In this document: in pieces, positions 35,555 through 49,498 of the stretch
How positions within the stretch are numbered: the first letter of the stretch is position 1
Layout: each line of letters begins with the position of its first letter
Assembly: GCA_021234155.1 (NCBI GenBank)
Contig: JAJEKV010000035.1
Span: 4,230,224 to 4,294,223, forward strand
Direction of reading: 5' to 3'
Source: Isoetes taiwanensis
Lineage: Eukaryota; Streptophyta; Lycopodiopsida; Isoetales; Isoetaceae
Length of the DNA stretch: 64,000 nt
The notes under the pieces: model-generated
Databases searched by the model: none
Told to the model about the DNA's origin: nothing
What the model saw: only the letters and a program-made list of their open reading frames with translations
Translations under genes and position numbers: made by a program

Positions 35555-36986
35555 GGATTGGGTTCCTCGATCGGATTTTGATTATGTCAGAATCAGAATC
35601 CGAGGATCTGCATCGATTTAAGTTACTCCAATATATTTGATCTATTTTTGGCTGTAGAAATAATAATCACAGCGTTGAACAATGGCAATGCAGTTTCTTC
35701 GATCTCAAGACAAATGAGAACAATAATAACGTAATCAATGCAAATTATAATATATACGAGAAGAATGGTAAGCATAAGCTTTTATTATTGTTGCAAACAG
35801 AATTTACAGCAGAAGCTACTTCTCGTGTATCTGCAGGAGCTGTGCATTCTATGAGAATCTACAAAAGCGTAATTTTGAGATTGATGTCAGCTCAACTGGA
35901 TTTATTAAGACTCTCATTCAAAGAGACCATCCTTCTTTCCTGGGTTGGGCCCCCCCCTGCAGGGTATGTAGTCGTTGTCAACTGCAATGGCCAACAGAAA
36001 GGGAAAATATATCTTATTGAGCTCTTCTGAATAAGCTTACAATTCAGAATACTCACAGCATACACATCCTTTGCAGGATAAATGGCTCATGTAGTGAAAC
36101 CCGTGTGGGACTGAATCAGAAATATATCACGAAGATTGGCTTGCCAAATCAATACCTGGAATGTTTGGCTTTAATAGTAGTTGAGTTTATCCTACTGAAA
36201 GATGCAGGCTTTATCTAATTATAGTCTTTATCTTGGGTCATTAGTTTTTTTTTTTTTGCCATTGCTATACATGGATTGGGGGGCTCATTTCTAGGTTTTT
36301 GTGCAGGAGTTTGCTATGCAAGGCTGCTCGTGAACAAGATGGCTCATGTGGAATCCATATTGTATCAACAAATATTGACTTGTCTTGTCACATAGAATAA
36401 AGTCACAGCCATACTAATAAGAGACTGCGTCTCTTTTAGTTTAGAGTTGTTCTCAGATCACAATCACAGATAGATCATTATAAAAGGTATTCAGTTGCTC
36501 AGCAAAGACTATTGCGAAGCCAGGCTGCGCCACTGCTTGTTAATGCACCCATGCTCCTGTTTATATGGCCAATTTGTGTCTTATCAATAATAAACATTTT
36601 TCTTAAACCTTGTTGTACATGTTCTATGCACACAAACATGAGTTTTGCAATTGTTTTAATGTTTTTTCATTGGCAATTCTTATTCCAGTGTTTTGATTGT
36701 CTATGGTACTGACAACTGAAGGGCCCATAAATGTCCCCATTTGTCTGGCAAACTAAACTGTTAATGTTAGGAAGTACAATGCTCTTTCTTATGATGGCTT
36801 CTATTTATTAGTGCTGTATTCTGTTTATACTTCATTTATCTTTATTTTCATTTCGCATCTCTGTTACTAATATGAAGTTGGTGACAAGAAAGGATCTATT
36901 TATCATGTGTTGCAGTTTTTGAAGCGCGCGTTGTATTAAACGATAGAGTGATATGGAGTGATCAAGAAAGTGCACAATTGCAAACA
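35555..36986. promoter_or_regulatory. Upstream region of the exportin-7 gene
   Basis: No coding region is recognised. TTGTTGCAG at about 36911-36917, 70 bp before the start codon, could be the acceptor of a 5'-UTR intron. The transcription start and any 5' exon are not visible. A two-codon upstream ORF (ATG GAG TGA) lies at 36953. (T)n tracts occur near 36247. Confidence 0.35.
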
Positions 36987-39900
36987 ATGGAGAGCTTGAA
37001 CCAATTGGAGGTTTTGTGTGAGAGATTATATAACTCCCAAGATCCAGCTGAACGTGGTCATGCAGAAAGCACATTGAAGTGCTTTTCTACAAATACAGAA
37101 TATATATCACAATGCCAATTTATACTTCAGAGTTCTAATTCGCCCTATGCACAGCTTCTTGCTAGCTCTAGCCTTGTAAAGCAAGTGACAGAACATTCAT
37201 TATCGTTGCCTCTACGTCTTGATATCCGTAAGTTACTCTGTAACTAATTATTCTGTTTTATCTGCAAATATGTGTGAGTAAGTGCTTAGTTTTGTGATTA
37301 TCATGCTTGTTTCAATGTTATTTCTGTGGCTGTGACAGTTCAAAACCTTTCAAGGATTTATATAAGCTGTTTGTCTTTCATGTCCATATCCCACAGGTAA
37401 CTACATTGTGGGCTATCTGGCGTCCAAAGGTCAAGAATTACAGCCTTTCGTGACTTCTTCATTAATTCAGCTTCTTTGTCGTATAACAAAGTTGGGATGG
37501 AATGATGATGATGGATTCAGGGATATTATCAAAGATGCAACAAAATTTATGTCTCAGGTTTGATGGTTTTGCGTTGTTCATAGGTTGTATTAGAATGTAT
37601 AATTAATTTTCCCCTAGTCACTCAACGCCATGGCCACAAGGATGCTTGATGGCAAAATGCGGATGGCTTTGGCAGAGTCTTAGTTAGTTGCAATTTGAGG
37701 AGCATTGTCCCATGTCTTTTGAAATAAGACTGCATGCTGGTGGCATAACCAGGATATTTAGGTTGAGTGGTAGCGAATACATTGACGAGAATGAATATAT
37801 AACACTTAATTAAAAGTGGATTATCCATCTTATCCTCGTTATTGGGACATCCTCGCTATCAGAAGTACGATCCAACATGTGACCAACCCTACAGAGTGTT
37901 CCACAGATAAACAATAGGTTCTATGCAACATTACTAATCAGGTAGCAATTCTTCATAGGCACATTTTTTGCACCAATACAAAATCCCATTGTCAGAGGCA
38001 TGCAAAATAAGCGTGTATTGTTTCCAAGGTGTATTGTCTCCAAGATGCATATGATATATACTATTCCATGGGGTCTTTCTTCAAGTGAATTGTGGTTTGT
38101 TGAAACTGAAGTGATATACTAATGGTCTTATGCAAAAGAATGATCACTTCTGAGCTTGGCGTTTTTTTTCCCTCTAATTATGATTTCAATGGTTTTCATC
38201 AACAGGGAACCGTTGAACACTTTTATATTGGGCTTAAAATCCTTAACCAGCTTGTTATAGAGATGAATCAGGTGTCAATACATAACTCATCTTTCTATTT
38301 TCACTCATAGACTTCCCGCATATTAGATCAGAAAATGTTACACCTATGTACTTTTGTAGCCTGGTCAGGCAAATGCAGGGCTTTCTTTAGCGCACCATCG
38401 GAAAATATCATGCTCTTTCCGAGATCTTGCTCTGTTGCAGACATTCCAAATTTCTCTCACATCATTAGATCAGCTGAAGGGTGATGGTAAGCTCAAGCAA
38501 TGGTTCACTTCTCTTAAGTTTTCTTCTTTCGCATCTTTTAGGTAGATTACCTTCTATTGTGAGGATGTTGTTGGAAATTTACTCAAATCAAGCTAGGAAC
38601 AGGCTTGGAATAGGTGCATGAAATGATGCATATTAAAAAATTGGTGATGGAGAAGAAACTAGACCCAAGGGGCGGAGCAATCTGAATGGTAATATTTTGT
38701 AGGTTCAAAAGAAGCATCAAATCAAAATAACAAATAATGAAATGGTGGCTGATACGAAGATCATTTTTTGTCTGGCAGTCCAATCTTCTCTTCGGATTGT
38801 CTTTTAGGTGGAACCTATTGTCCCATGCTGTACATGATTATACAGTCCCCCATGTTTTTCCACAAATGATAGTGGAATCCTTTTATTGTTTTTGCTCTTT
38901 CTCAAAGTATCATACTTGTTTCTCCGAGCATCTAGAATCACCAAAACGTTGGTATACTTGTTTGAAAGACATTGCAATTGGTAGTTTTTTTCCTATAATT
39001 TTTTCTATTGGTATTTCTGTTTTGTTGGTCCATTTGCTACTCTAGGAAACGAAAATATGCCCTAGGTGATTTCTTAAGTCTTTTTTGTTATTCTGTTCAT
39101 TTGTATGACCATATTTTTTCTTTGAAACCATTCATATAATGTACCTACATATGTTGTGCTACCTCGAGTGACGGTCGAGCAGAATTTTATCTTGATGTTC
39201 TTCCGTGCGTTTACCCACAAGGACTATCTCATAATGCTTTGCTTTCATGCAGCTACTGATGAAAGACTTCGTGAACAAGCAATAGGGTTGGCATTGAAGT
39301 GCCTTTCCTTTGACTTTGTTGGTGCTTCCCAAGATGAAAGCTCAGAGGATCTTGGCACTATTCAGGTCCGTAGATATTATTAATTATCATGCATATGTGT
39401 AAGCAGACATTTTCAACTGTTGATGTTTTACATCAGATACCATCATCTTGGAGAACTTTGCTGGAAGATAGTGCCACAATGCAACTTTTCTTTGATTACT
39501 ATGCCTGTACAAAACCACCTTTATCAAATCAGGTGAGACGGAATAAGAAGGTTTTTAATGTTCACAAGGGACCAAATATCAACAAGGCAGAAATTTACAT
39601 TTTAGCATAATATCTACGAGTTGCAATATAATTGAACTTGTGGCATGTGATCGATACGAGAATTGTCCGTAACTTTTGTCTTGATTCATACAATTGTCAT
39701 TGACCTGATTGTATATATCTCTGTTTATTTAGGGAGCCATAGAAAGAGTTAGATAGTCTTTGCTTTGTTTCTCGCTGAGCTCAGCTTCAACATCTTATAT
39801 TGGCTTCCAGCTTTTTGTGGAGTGATCATGGCATTTTGCCATGGTAAGAAATGAAGAAACCAATATGCCGGACATCAGGCCCTGGATTGATACTGAGCCA

Positions 39901-42900
39901 ATAAATTATCATCCGTGATTCCTTGAATTCTTAAATGCGTTTATTAGTGCGGAGAGGATGAAAAGTAGAACATTGCATTTAGAATAGACAGTTTTACTCC
40001 TTATGACTTGAAACAAATTATTTTGCAATCTTTTGTTTTGTCTCATTGGTTCCATGAATCAGTTGCATATAATGCAGTAGTTCAATCTCCACAAGTCTGA
40101 TAGCCTGTATGAATAATACGTCTTGCTTCATCTGTTTGGATTATGCAGTATTTACTTGATTACTATGATTAGCAGTATTTTCTGTTACATATGCTGTGTA
40201 ATAGAAGATCTGGACTTTGCTAATAGAAATTTGATGCATGACGACAGGCATTAGAGTGTCTTGTGCGATTTGCTTCAGTTAGGAGATCACTGTTTTCCAG
40301 CGAGACCGAACGTGCAAAGTTCTTGTCTCACTTGATGAGTGGCACAAGGGAGATCTTACGTACACAACAAGGTAGGTAGAATTTCTTTTTGCTACCTAGT
40401 GGTTATCATTAGAGGATTTAGCATCCGCTCAGAAAGTGTAAAGATAAAAAAGGTTACCAGTTTTAGTATATTTTCTTGTTTAGACATGACTGCTCTTTTG
40501 AAGGTTTTGGCGGTGGGTTTGATGTCTTGTTTCTTGTTCATCAGGTCTTTCAGAACATGAAAATTACCACGAATATTGTCGCCTTCTTGGAAGATTGAAA
40601 ACAAATTACCAGGTTGAGATAAAGAGTAAACTTATTCACTTTTAAGCGGTCTTGTTTCATTGAACTTGGCTTTGCTTGGCAGCTTGCAGAACTTGTAAAC
40701 GTTGAGAATTATGGAGAATGGGTACAATTTGTTGCTGAGTTTACAATCAGATCCCTACACTCGTGGCAGGTATCAAGGGAAGAATACTCTTGCATAACCT
40801 GATATCTCTTGGTTTCTAACACTGCGAGTTTGTATCTTTACAGTGGGCCAGTGGCAGTGTCTATTACCTCTTAGGGCTCTGGTCAAGGCTGGTTTCATCT
40901 CTTCCATATTTGAAAAGTGACTCGCCAAGTTTACTTGATGGTTATGTTCCAAAGATCACTGAAGCATATATAACATCTAGATTTGACTCTGTACAGGTAC
41001 TGTATACAACCATATGCTTTTGCTAGGTGGCCCTTACCTGCTTTTTTTTACCAGGCATTGCTTCAGAATAATATGGCTGAAGATCCATTGGATAATGAGG
41101 AACAACTTCAAGATCAGCTTGACAGTCTTCCTTACCTCTGCAGATTTCAGGTTGCATTTTGATGGTGGCTATCTTTATTTTAGCATGCAGAACTTGCTGA
41201 ATCCATGTTCGTGTGTTTGCAGTATGAGAAGACAAGCAGTTATATCATTTCGCTTCTCGATCCTATTCTGCTTTCATATAGAGTAAGTATCATGTAAATT
41301 TGTTATCAGTTTATTGCAAGCATGATTTCATGTGATTTACTAGCAGGAAGCAACAAGACTACCAACTTCTGTGGAAAGCTCAAATTTGCATGCAATGGAA
41401 GGTCAATTGACCTGGCTAGTACATATTGTTGGGGCAATAGTAAAGGGCAGGCAAAGTTCAAGCACCAGGTAGGATAGTCTGCTCATGAGCAACTTATTTG
41501 GCTTCAATGATTACTGAGAAAAGATTCTGAATAGGCGGAACAAAGAATTGATTATTTGCACGACGTATCATGTTCTTATGATGCATAATGATCTTCATGA
41601 GAAGCATTGTTTTAGCCCCATTACTTCCATATTGATTCTTTATTACCTATATGTAAAAGCATTGCATTGTTAGCTTTCCTTTTTATCTGGTAATAAATTT
41701 CTACTGCATTATACTGCTCTGGGATATCTAATAGTGTATATTATATGCATTTTCGTCTTTCATTTGCATGCGAGGTCAGCATCTGATCGTGATTCTTTAT
41801 TGCAGTGCAGAGCTGCATGAAACAATTGATGGAGACCTTTCAGCACGAGTGTTTCAGCTTATACAAATTATAGACACAGGATTTCATGTCCAGGTCATTG
41901 CCTCTATTCTTCGGCTCTCATGTGGTCCATAACCCAGGGGATGTGATCAATATCCCATAACAATTGATGCTATCCTGTGGTAATAATTGAATGTTACCTA
42001 AAATTGCAGATTCCTAATGGGTCCTACTCTGCAATAGGAAGTAAAAACGTGCTGAAAATAAGTTCTAGGTTAGGGTTGTCGATGGTACTATGCGTTCACC
42101 ATTGTTTGTCATGTGATTCAGGTGATCGCACTGTATGAGCATATTTAAATTCTATTTGCATTCCTAATTCTTCTTAACATTGAGTAATGGCTGTAGATTT
42201 TTAGTGCCTTTGAGTGTGTCTGAAAATAATATGCTAATCTGTTCACGCAGGCTTTGTTGTCTAAATTATGATTTTAAATCTTTTTATTATATAGCGGTGT
42301 AATGAACGGTCTAAGCAACACCTAGACGTTGCAATTCTGTCTTTTTTCCAAAACTTTCGTCGAGTTTACGTTGGAGATCAGGCTGTGAACTCTTCAAAGG
42401 TATTGTCATGCGCTTTTGAGGTCTTACACAATCTCCTTTTTGTGTTGTTGAATTATGTTCTTTTATTTTTTTGCAGCAATTATATGCTCGTCTAACAGAA
42501 CTTTGTGGACTACAAGATCATTTAATGGTATTAAACCTGATGGTTGGCAAAATTGCAACCGATTTGAAGTATTATACTCAGGTTTGTAATGGTAATGTCT
42601 GCATTGAAGTGATTTCTATGAAGCTAATATTTTTTTGTTCTTATGTGTAATGTAGTGCGAACAAGTCATTGAGCAGGCTTTGAATCTCTTTCAGGAGCTG
42701 ACTTCTGGGTATGACCTTTTTGTTATTTCAATCTATTTGGGCAACTGTCAAGGAGCAAGGAAAAATGCGTTTATTGATTCTGACTTGTACACCTGCTGGC
42801 ATAAAGGCTCACCCATATTGATTAGTCTGTATAACTAGTTTTAGTGTGGATATTGAGCCTATGATATCCTACGCACCAGTCCAAATTGCATTAACCCGAG

Positions 42901-45900
42901 TTCATATGTCTTATCTTCTCACTGGTGGGATAAAGTTGTCTTTTCCATGGTCATTCCCTGCTTTACTTTCAAATATGCACCATGACAATTGTCTGCTGCT
43001 TAGGATCCATGAAGAAAAGAAGCTTTTGGAATTGCCCTTCATAGTGATGCATATGACTGGCTAATTGATGCCTCCTATGTTTTAGCGTAATATGCTAATA
43101 AAATTTGAGATGTTCAAGCAGCTTAAGTCCGAGTAAACAAACCATTTGTGTGAATGCGATCGGATCTGCAATCCAGCTATTATTATCTTGGCGGGCAGTT
43201 CTAATCTTTCTATGCTAATAGTTCATGCATATTGCGATGATGTCTTAAATGTTATGACTGCAAATTAGAAATGCAAGCATATGTCTTACATTTTTCTTCT
43301 AGATAGATAAACAATTTGCGTTTCAAATGCTTCTTAATAAATGCTGATTTCCTGTGGCAGGCACATGAGTGGGAAGTTGCTTCTGAAACTGGATGCTGTA
43401 AATTTTATACTTACCCACCATACAGTTAAGTATCTAATGATCGAGAATTGTTTATTTGAAAGCATAATTCATTTGTTGAGCTGGTCCTGTTGTAGAGGGA
43501 GCATTTTCCGTTCCTAGACGAGTACAGCAGTTCACGCAATCGCACGACATTTTATTTCACTATTGGGAGGTTGCTGTTTATGGAAGATAGTTCAGCGAAG
43601 TTCAAAGTAGCAATTGCCCCATTGCAACAGGTTCTTTTCTCATTCTTTATCTTTATGATTCTCCTAGTTTTAACCATCTTAAACGTTTTTGGCGGTGGTT
43701 ATAATAATCGGCTCTAACTGCTACTGACCATGGTTGGGCATATGTGGTCATTCTATCTGGATTTCATCGGTTCTGTTGCATAGGTAGATTACTCTGGTGG
43801 CTGTTGGTTATGCTTTTTTATATTCATGTTATGTGTTTCTTCCATTTGTCCACTGTTATAGGTGTTTCTTAACTTGGAAGCAACGCCTGACAATTCTTTT
43901 AGAGTTGATGGCGTCAAGTATGCTCTGATTGGTCTTTTCCGCGATCTAAGAGGGATTGCTATGGCAACTAACAGGTGCTTTCTTTATTATATGAAGTTAT
44001 TTTGCTGATTTTGTTGTCAGACTAGCATTTTCATTTGTTGCACAGCCGACGGACATTTGGGCTGCTATTTGATTGGCTTTATCCTGCGCATATGCCTCTC
44101 CTGCTAAGAGCAGCATCTAATTGGGTAGATACACCTGAGGTATGCCTTGACCATAGATAGTCTTAAGTTAGCGTGTTACACACGTCAATACAATGTCAAC
44201 ATATCAAGTATTTCTCAGCATGGTTTTTGTCTATATAGGTTACCACTCCTTTGCTGAAGTTTATGGCGGAATTTGTTGTCAACAAGACACAGAGGTTGAC
44301 ATTTGATCCCTCGTCTCCCAATGGCATTTTGTTGTTCCGTGAGGTCAGCAAGCTTCTTGTGGCGTACGGTAATGGAGTGATGGCATTGCCTCCTCCTCCT
44401 GACAAGTATTTGTACAAGTACAAGGGCATCTGGATTGCATTGCTCATACTGACAAGAGGTATATCGCTTTCCTTGGAAATAAAATTTACCTGCACATTGT
44501 AACTGTCCTTTGTTCTGCAGCCTTGGCTGGCAATTATGTAAACTTTGGGGTCTTTGAGCTCTATGGTGATCCTGCACTTTCTAACGCATTAGATGTGGCT
44601 CTGAAAATGGCATTGTCTATACCGCTATCAGATATAATGTCATATCGGAAGGTTTGAAAGCAGACCCCTTTCTTTTCACTTTGAAGTTCCTGACAAGGCC
44701 GATTGTACTGATATGCTATCTTTATTCTACGTAGTTAGCTCGAGCATATTTTGCACTCCTAGAAGTTCTGTTTCATAATCATATAAATGTTGTCATTAAC
44801 CTTGATACGGGGACATTTGCACACATTGTCGGATCCTTAGAATCTGGTTTGAGATCTTTGGAGGCGAACATCTCTTCTCAGGTACGCTATACGTGTAAAA
44901 ATTTGGAATGTTCTATATTTTTTCATCATTATACATCTTCAACATTTATATAACCATACTCTGATATGCGAGTTTGAGAGTATTGTTTTGAAGGCATTTT
45001 AAAAGAATTTTACTGTGCTACTATGTTGTTCTTTTTGAGATACTGGCATGTCTATAATTAAAGTGTTGTTTCATAGTTATACATCTACATGTTTACATGA
45101 CTTTACTCTGATATGCAAGTTTGATAGTGTTGCTTTCAAGGGTTGTAAAATGGTTTGTAAAAGGTTTCGTAACTTCTTTTAATGGCTACTGGGATGTCAT
45201 CACATGCTCTTCCTTAGTGTATGGTTGTCAGCATGATGCACGGCGCATAGATCTCTAGATATAGGACGTGTTGTGACCAGCCATTGCCTTTATGCCGAGA
45301 TAAGTCATCTTGGTCACTTCTGTGTGTGCAAATGAGTCACGGATTAGTACACTCTTAAGTTCATTTAATTGTTTGTTTGTTATAGCCAACTACTCCATGG
45401 CATTATTAATAATCATTGCATAGCAAGATAATAACATGCAAATACATGATTGAATTTGCAGTGCGCATCTGCAGTCGACAACATCGCGGCATTTTATTTC
45501 AATAATATAACAACTGGAGAGGCACCCACAACTCCAGCTGCATTGAAGTTAACTAGGCATGTAGCAGATCTGCCGCATATACTTCCAGAGGTTTGTAGTT
45601 CGTCACCTTCGCCCTATTGAGATACTGTATCTAATCCTGGCTAAATGCAGATCTTGAGATCACTTTTTGAAATAGTTTTATTTGAGGAATGTGGCAACCA
45701 ATGGAGTTTTAGCAGACCCATGTTAAGTCTTATCCTTGTCAATGAACAGGTACGTGCAACTTGGTAGACATACCTAATGTTTATATTAGAACGGGCAAGT
45801 TGATCGCTTCTTTAATATTTTCAGATATATAATGACATGAAGATGCAGATTTTAGCTACTAAGGTATATATATTCTGTTGCAATGCAACTTTGAAATTCA

Positions 45901-46097
45901 CTAATCACTGTTTATTTGGCCATCACTAATTCACTGTTCTTGCTTATAAATTCCTACAGCCACCTGACCAACAACAGCGCCTCCTAGTGTTCTTTGACAA
46001 GCTAATGACTGATGTCTCTAGGACATTGGAACCTAAGAATAGAGATAAATTCACCCAGAATTTGACAATGTGCCGGCAGGAATTCGCTGCGAAATAG
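36987..46097 (+). CDS. XPO7: Exportin-7 (importin-beta family nuclear transport receptor), 28 exons, 1054 aa
   Basis: Exons: 36987-37227, 37397-37557, 38206-38271, 38369-38486, 39253-39365, 39437-39532, 40248-40371, 40545-40612, 40683-40769, 40844-40996, 41055-41150, 41223-41282, 41347-41468, 41806-41893, 42295-42399, 42477-42581, 42656-42708, 43361-43424, 43496-43630, 43862-43974, 44046-44139, 44239-44458, 44521-44651, 44735-44881, 45462-45590, 45651-45749, 45825-45863, 45960-46097. All 27 introns are GT-AG, phases join, and the sum is 3165 nt. The protein begins [19 protein letters not shown] and ends [11 protein letters not shown], as in plant exportin-7 (about 1050 aa), a HEAT-repeat Ran-GTP-dependent receptor moving proteins through nuclear pores. 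Landmarks are [50 protein letters not shown] and [10 protein letters not shown]. The start is the first ATG of this frame after an upstream stop. No defect is seen. Confidence 0.96.
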
Positions 46098-47126
46098 TGT
46101 CCCAAGAAATGCTGTACAAAGATTAAATTGTCACTCCACAAGCCAATATCATTTTTTCTCCTTTTGTAAATGTAGCACACCATTATTCCCTGGTTTGCAT
46201 AGGGAGCATTTCCTGTCATCTTTTTCAGACTTCATGCGAATGTAAAATATGTGTCAAAGAGGTAAGTGATTTCTGCTGTCCTGTTTTTAAGGAGGCAGCA
46301 GGGGCATCATCTTACCATTTACAAAGGCGGATACGAGTGAGATGTAAAGCCCTTAGTGACTGATATACTTGCATGAGGTTGATCTCATGCCCAATGTATG
46401 TCAAATTATTTTATTAAAATCTGGTATAAATTTTTTTCGAGTCATGTTAAGACTCGCTCTTTATGTGTAATCAGGTCCTAATTCACGTTGGTATTTGATC
46501 ATCAGGAATTGCAAGAATTATAAGTGTTCAATCCTTAATGTGCTTACTGTTCGCACCTAAAATTCAAAAGATTTGACTCGTGGCCTTATGGTGTTATCTA
46601 GAATAGAACGTTGGACAACAAATTTACAAGAACTGTTATAAGTAATTAAATTGGGGAAAACTCCCGATTGTCCTTTAGTATAAGAGTGCTCCTTTAGGTT
46701 GCATCCTGCCCTGTTCTAATAACAATAGGCTTTATTATATTATTAGGTAACCTTAAGGAATAATATTTTACATCGCTTTATCTTAATCATATAGCACTTT
46801 CACTGTAGACCCCCATGCTTGAACCATAACAAAGGAGAGGCATGAATTGAGGCTAAGTTTTTTTCATGTTTATATCGTATTTCCACTTTCCCAAGTACAG
46901 TTTTTCAAAATAAATGAGGCTTATAATTGGGATCTAACTTGCATGCTCACATCTCATAATGGCCTCCACAATTTTACCTCTTCAAAATTGCCACAATTTT
47001 CATGACATCGTATAATGACTTCCTCTTTTATGCCTCTGAAAACTTGCAACAACTTTCATGAAATCACTGCTTGTTTCTGCTCCACCAAGCTAAATAACTT
47101 CTACCTCGAACTATTACGTATTAGAT
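46098..47126. other. 3' UTR and intergenic sequence after exportin-7
   Basis: AT-rich. The transcript probably ends within the first 350 bp, but there is no strong AATAAA; ATTTTATTAAAATC at about 46410 is a candidate end region. Nothing else recognised to 47.1 kb. Confidence 0.4.
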
Positions 47127-47158
47127 AATTTCCGGCGGAATCCCGACCGCCGGAAATT
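47127..47158. repeat. Perfect 12-bp-arm hairpin
   Basis: Arms AATTTCCGGCGG (47127-47138) and CCGCCGGAAATT (47147-47158) around the loop AATCCCGA. It lies just outside the left end of the TIR-like element and could belong to it. Confidence 0.85.
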
Positions 47159-47163
47159 AACAA

Positions 47164-48193
47164 ACGTAATCATCACTTGCCGGGATTACGTTTCTGTAAA
47201 AATTTCCGGCGATGACGTGGCAGTATACTTAAAACCAAATTTCTGACGTGGAAAAAATCCTTTTCTTTCCGGCGAAGTCTTGTTTCTCTGTTTCCAAGCT
47301 TCAGCGATGGCGATCTCCGGCGCCATCGCTCATTTTGAGCTGGAATAATGTCTAAGGGAGGCGCTCCATGGTAATGCATGGATTTGTCGAGTTTTTTTTT
47401 AATTTTTCTTACGTTCTCATGCCTTAATGATCTTTTTGTTTGTGTGCAGGTATTTTAGGGCTTTGGAGACTACTTTGGCACAGATTTTTGAAGGATTCGT
47501 CGTCTGGAGTGGTCTGGAGTCGTCGCCTAGCGTCTTCTTTGCAAGATTTTTTGCATGATTCGTCGCCTGGAGGCTTCGTCTCCTAAACTTGAAGTGTTTT
47601 TTGCTGCATGCATCTGCTGAAATCTTCTTGAGGAGTTTTTTTGCTAGATTTCTCGCCTACAGTCTTCTTTGGAAGATTTTGTTGCTGGATTTATCTCTTG
47701 GAGTCTTCTTTCGCTAGATTTATCGCCTGGAGTTAATACAAATCAAATATTTTTACAGTTTAGGGTTTGAGAAATATGCAGGTGTTTAGAAATAGCAAGA
47801 AGACTATTGCCATACATGCATGTCGGATCTTTGGGTTCTTACCATATTTTGCAGGGGATGTAACAACATCCACATGCAGCTGACAGATCTGCAAAATAAA
47901 GCTTTGAATCCTGCATGCTCATCTGTGCGTTTTGAACCGCTATTAGTAGCTTGCTGTTAAACAGCTTGTCGCCTGCAATCTGACTTGAAATGGAATCTGG
48001 AATTATGGAATTCTAGAAGTTTTAATGTATACAATGTAATCTGAGTGGAAATGTAATCTGTGTTAAAATGTAATTTGAGTTGAAAATCTGTCAAAAAAAA
48101 AAAATCTGGCCAAGGAAATCTTGGTGGAGGTGAAATTCCACCTTAAAAAACATACAGAAAAATACAGTAATCCCAGGCAAGTGATGATTACGT
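47164..48193. mobile_element. Putative TIR element, about 1.03 kb, containing a degenerate 'TCGCCTGGAG' minisatellite
   Basis: The left end ACGTAATCATCACTTGCC (then GGGATTAC) is matched in inverted orientation at the right end, 48168-48193 (TAATCCC AGGCAAGTGATGATTACGT). That gives about 24 paired bases with one indel. No clear target duplication and no transposase ORF. Between about 47490 and 47740 the words TTTGCTAGATTTCTCGCC, TGGAGTCTTCTTT and similar recur 5-6 times imperfectly. Possibly a non-autonomous DNA transposon or a foldback element. Confidence 0.55.
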
Positions 48194-49212
48194 TAGAGAA
48201 GATATGTGGACTACAATTTCGCTTGGCTTGGATTTGGCGAGCTCTAGTAGGCTTGCCAAGCCTTTATCAGGCAAAATTTCTTGCTCTAATACATCACCTA
48301 TAATATAACCATCTGCATCGATTCTTCACAAATTCTATAAACAAGTGTAATTTTTATGCATCTAAACTTTCTATTGTTTATAATTTTAGAGTGTTAAGTT
48401 CTATTTATATTCATCTAAACTTATACTTGTTTGCAAAGACCCACGTCAATTCGTTTATCCAACCTTTGCCAACTTAGATCCAGCAAATCCGACCTTGATC
48501 TGTCCTCATCAGCAAATTTGACTTCAAAATTTGATCCGAGCTGCAATAGCAAGCCAGCAAATCCTCGACTAGAAAAAAGATATGAATACAAATTCCTGTC
48601 CAAAACCTCATTGCAGGTTAATGGTCTTGCATTACATTCGTTTCATCCATTATTTCCACCGTCATAAAAAGGCAACTTAGTTATCGTGGCACGTGGTATG
48701 TTTCAAAATTCAGGAATGCGTGGTCAATTCTGCAGTTAAGAATGTAGGTAAATACCACCATGTGTGCACTGTATCCATCCCAAGAATGCTTCGTCATTCT
48801 TATATACGTAAAAACACAATTCTTTCCTCTCTGATCTATGATACAGTGTGGAAATTTTCAAACCAGCAGAAAATTTCTTATTGCACCCCATTTCTATCAT
48901 CGTTGATTTACCCTAAATTATGTTATTTTATCCTTCATTCTGCCATTCTACTTGCATTCCTGCTTATCTTTCCCATAGGACGTCTCTAAAAACAAAAAGG
49001 CATGACAAGATCTGAAATGACATTATCATCCACTGCAAATAGAATGAGTTGTGACAGCTTTAGAAATTATTTGGTCGTTGGAGTATCCAGCAATTTGTAG
49101 ATGTCCAGGCATATTTTAGCAATTTGTAGAAGATCAAAGGTATGAACTTAGCAATGGCTATCAATTCTATCAATCTAAGGGCAGGGCAATTAGGATGGCA
49201 TTTGATATGGTC
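48194..49212. other. Intergenic sequence, nothing recognised
   Basis: AT-rich with short ORFs only. AGCAATTTGTAGA occurs twice near 49090-49130. Confidence 0.4.
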
Positions 49213-49306
49213 TGTGGAGTATGGGATAAAGCCTTGGTGATGAATTCCATAAAGGATCCACCTTTTTGGTGTGTTGGTTATCCTAGAGGTGCTAGTGCAT
49301 AATATT

Positions 49307-49318
49307 TGGTATCAGAGC
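49307..49318 (+). promoter_or_regulatory. Primer-binding site complementary to tRNA-iMet
   Basis: TGGTATCAGAGC is the usual minus-strand primer site of plant LTR retrotransposons, here just inside LTR1 of the miniature element. Confidence 0.8.
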
Positions 49319-49438
49319 TAAGGTGTAATTCCTCGTGACAATATTGGTGTGTTTCACATGCCTGAGGGCGCGCGAGGAAGGGGCAGAATTAACATGGTAT
49401 GTGGGGTATGAGAGGGATAACACCATGGAACGAGGGTG

Positions 49439-49498
49439 TTATGCCCTATTATAACAAGAGAGAGCCGGAGGCCCGAGTTTATTATAGTAGGGCATAAT
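49439..49498. repeat. Hairpin inside the TRIM-like element
   Basis: Arms TTATGCCCTATTATAA and TTATAGTAGGGCATAA pair with one mismatch around a purine-rich loop. Confidence 0.75.

Noticed and set aside
36948-36986. Longer N-terminus for exportin-7 beginning at 36948
   Set aside because: That codon is GTG; the first ATG in frame is 36987 and matches the MES start of plant homologues.
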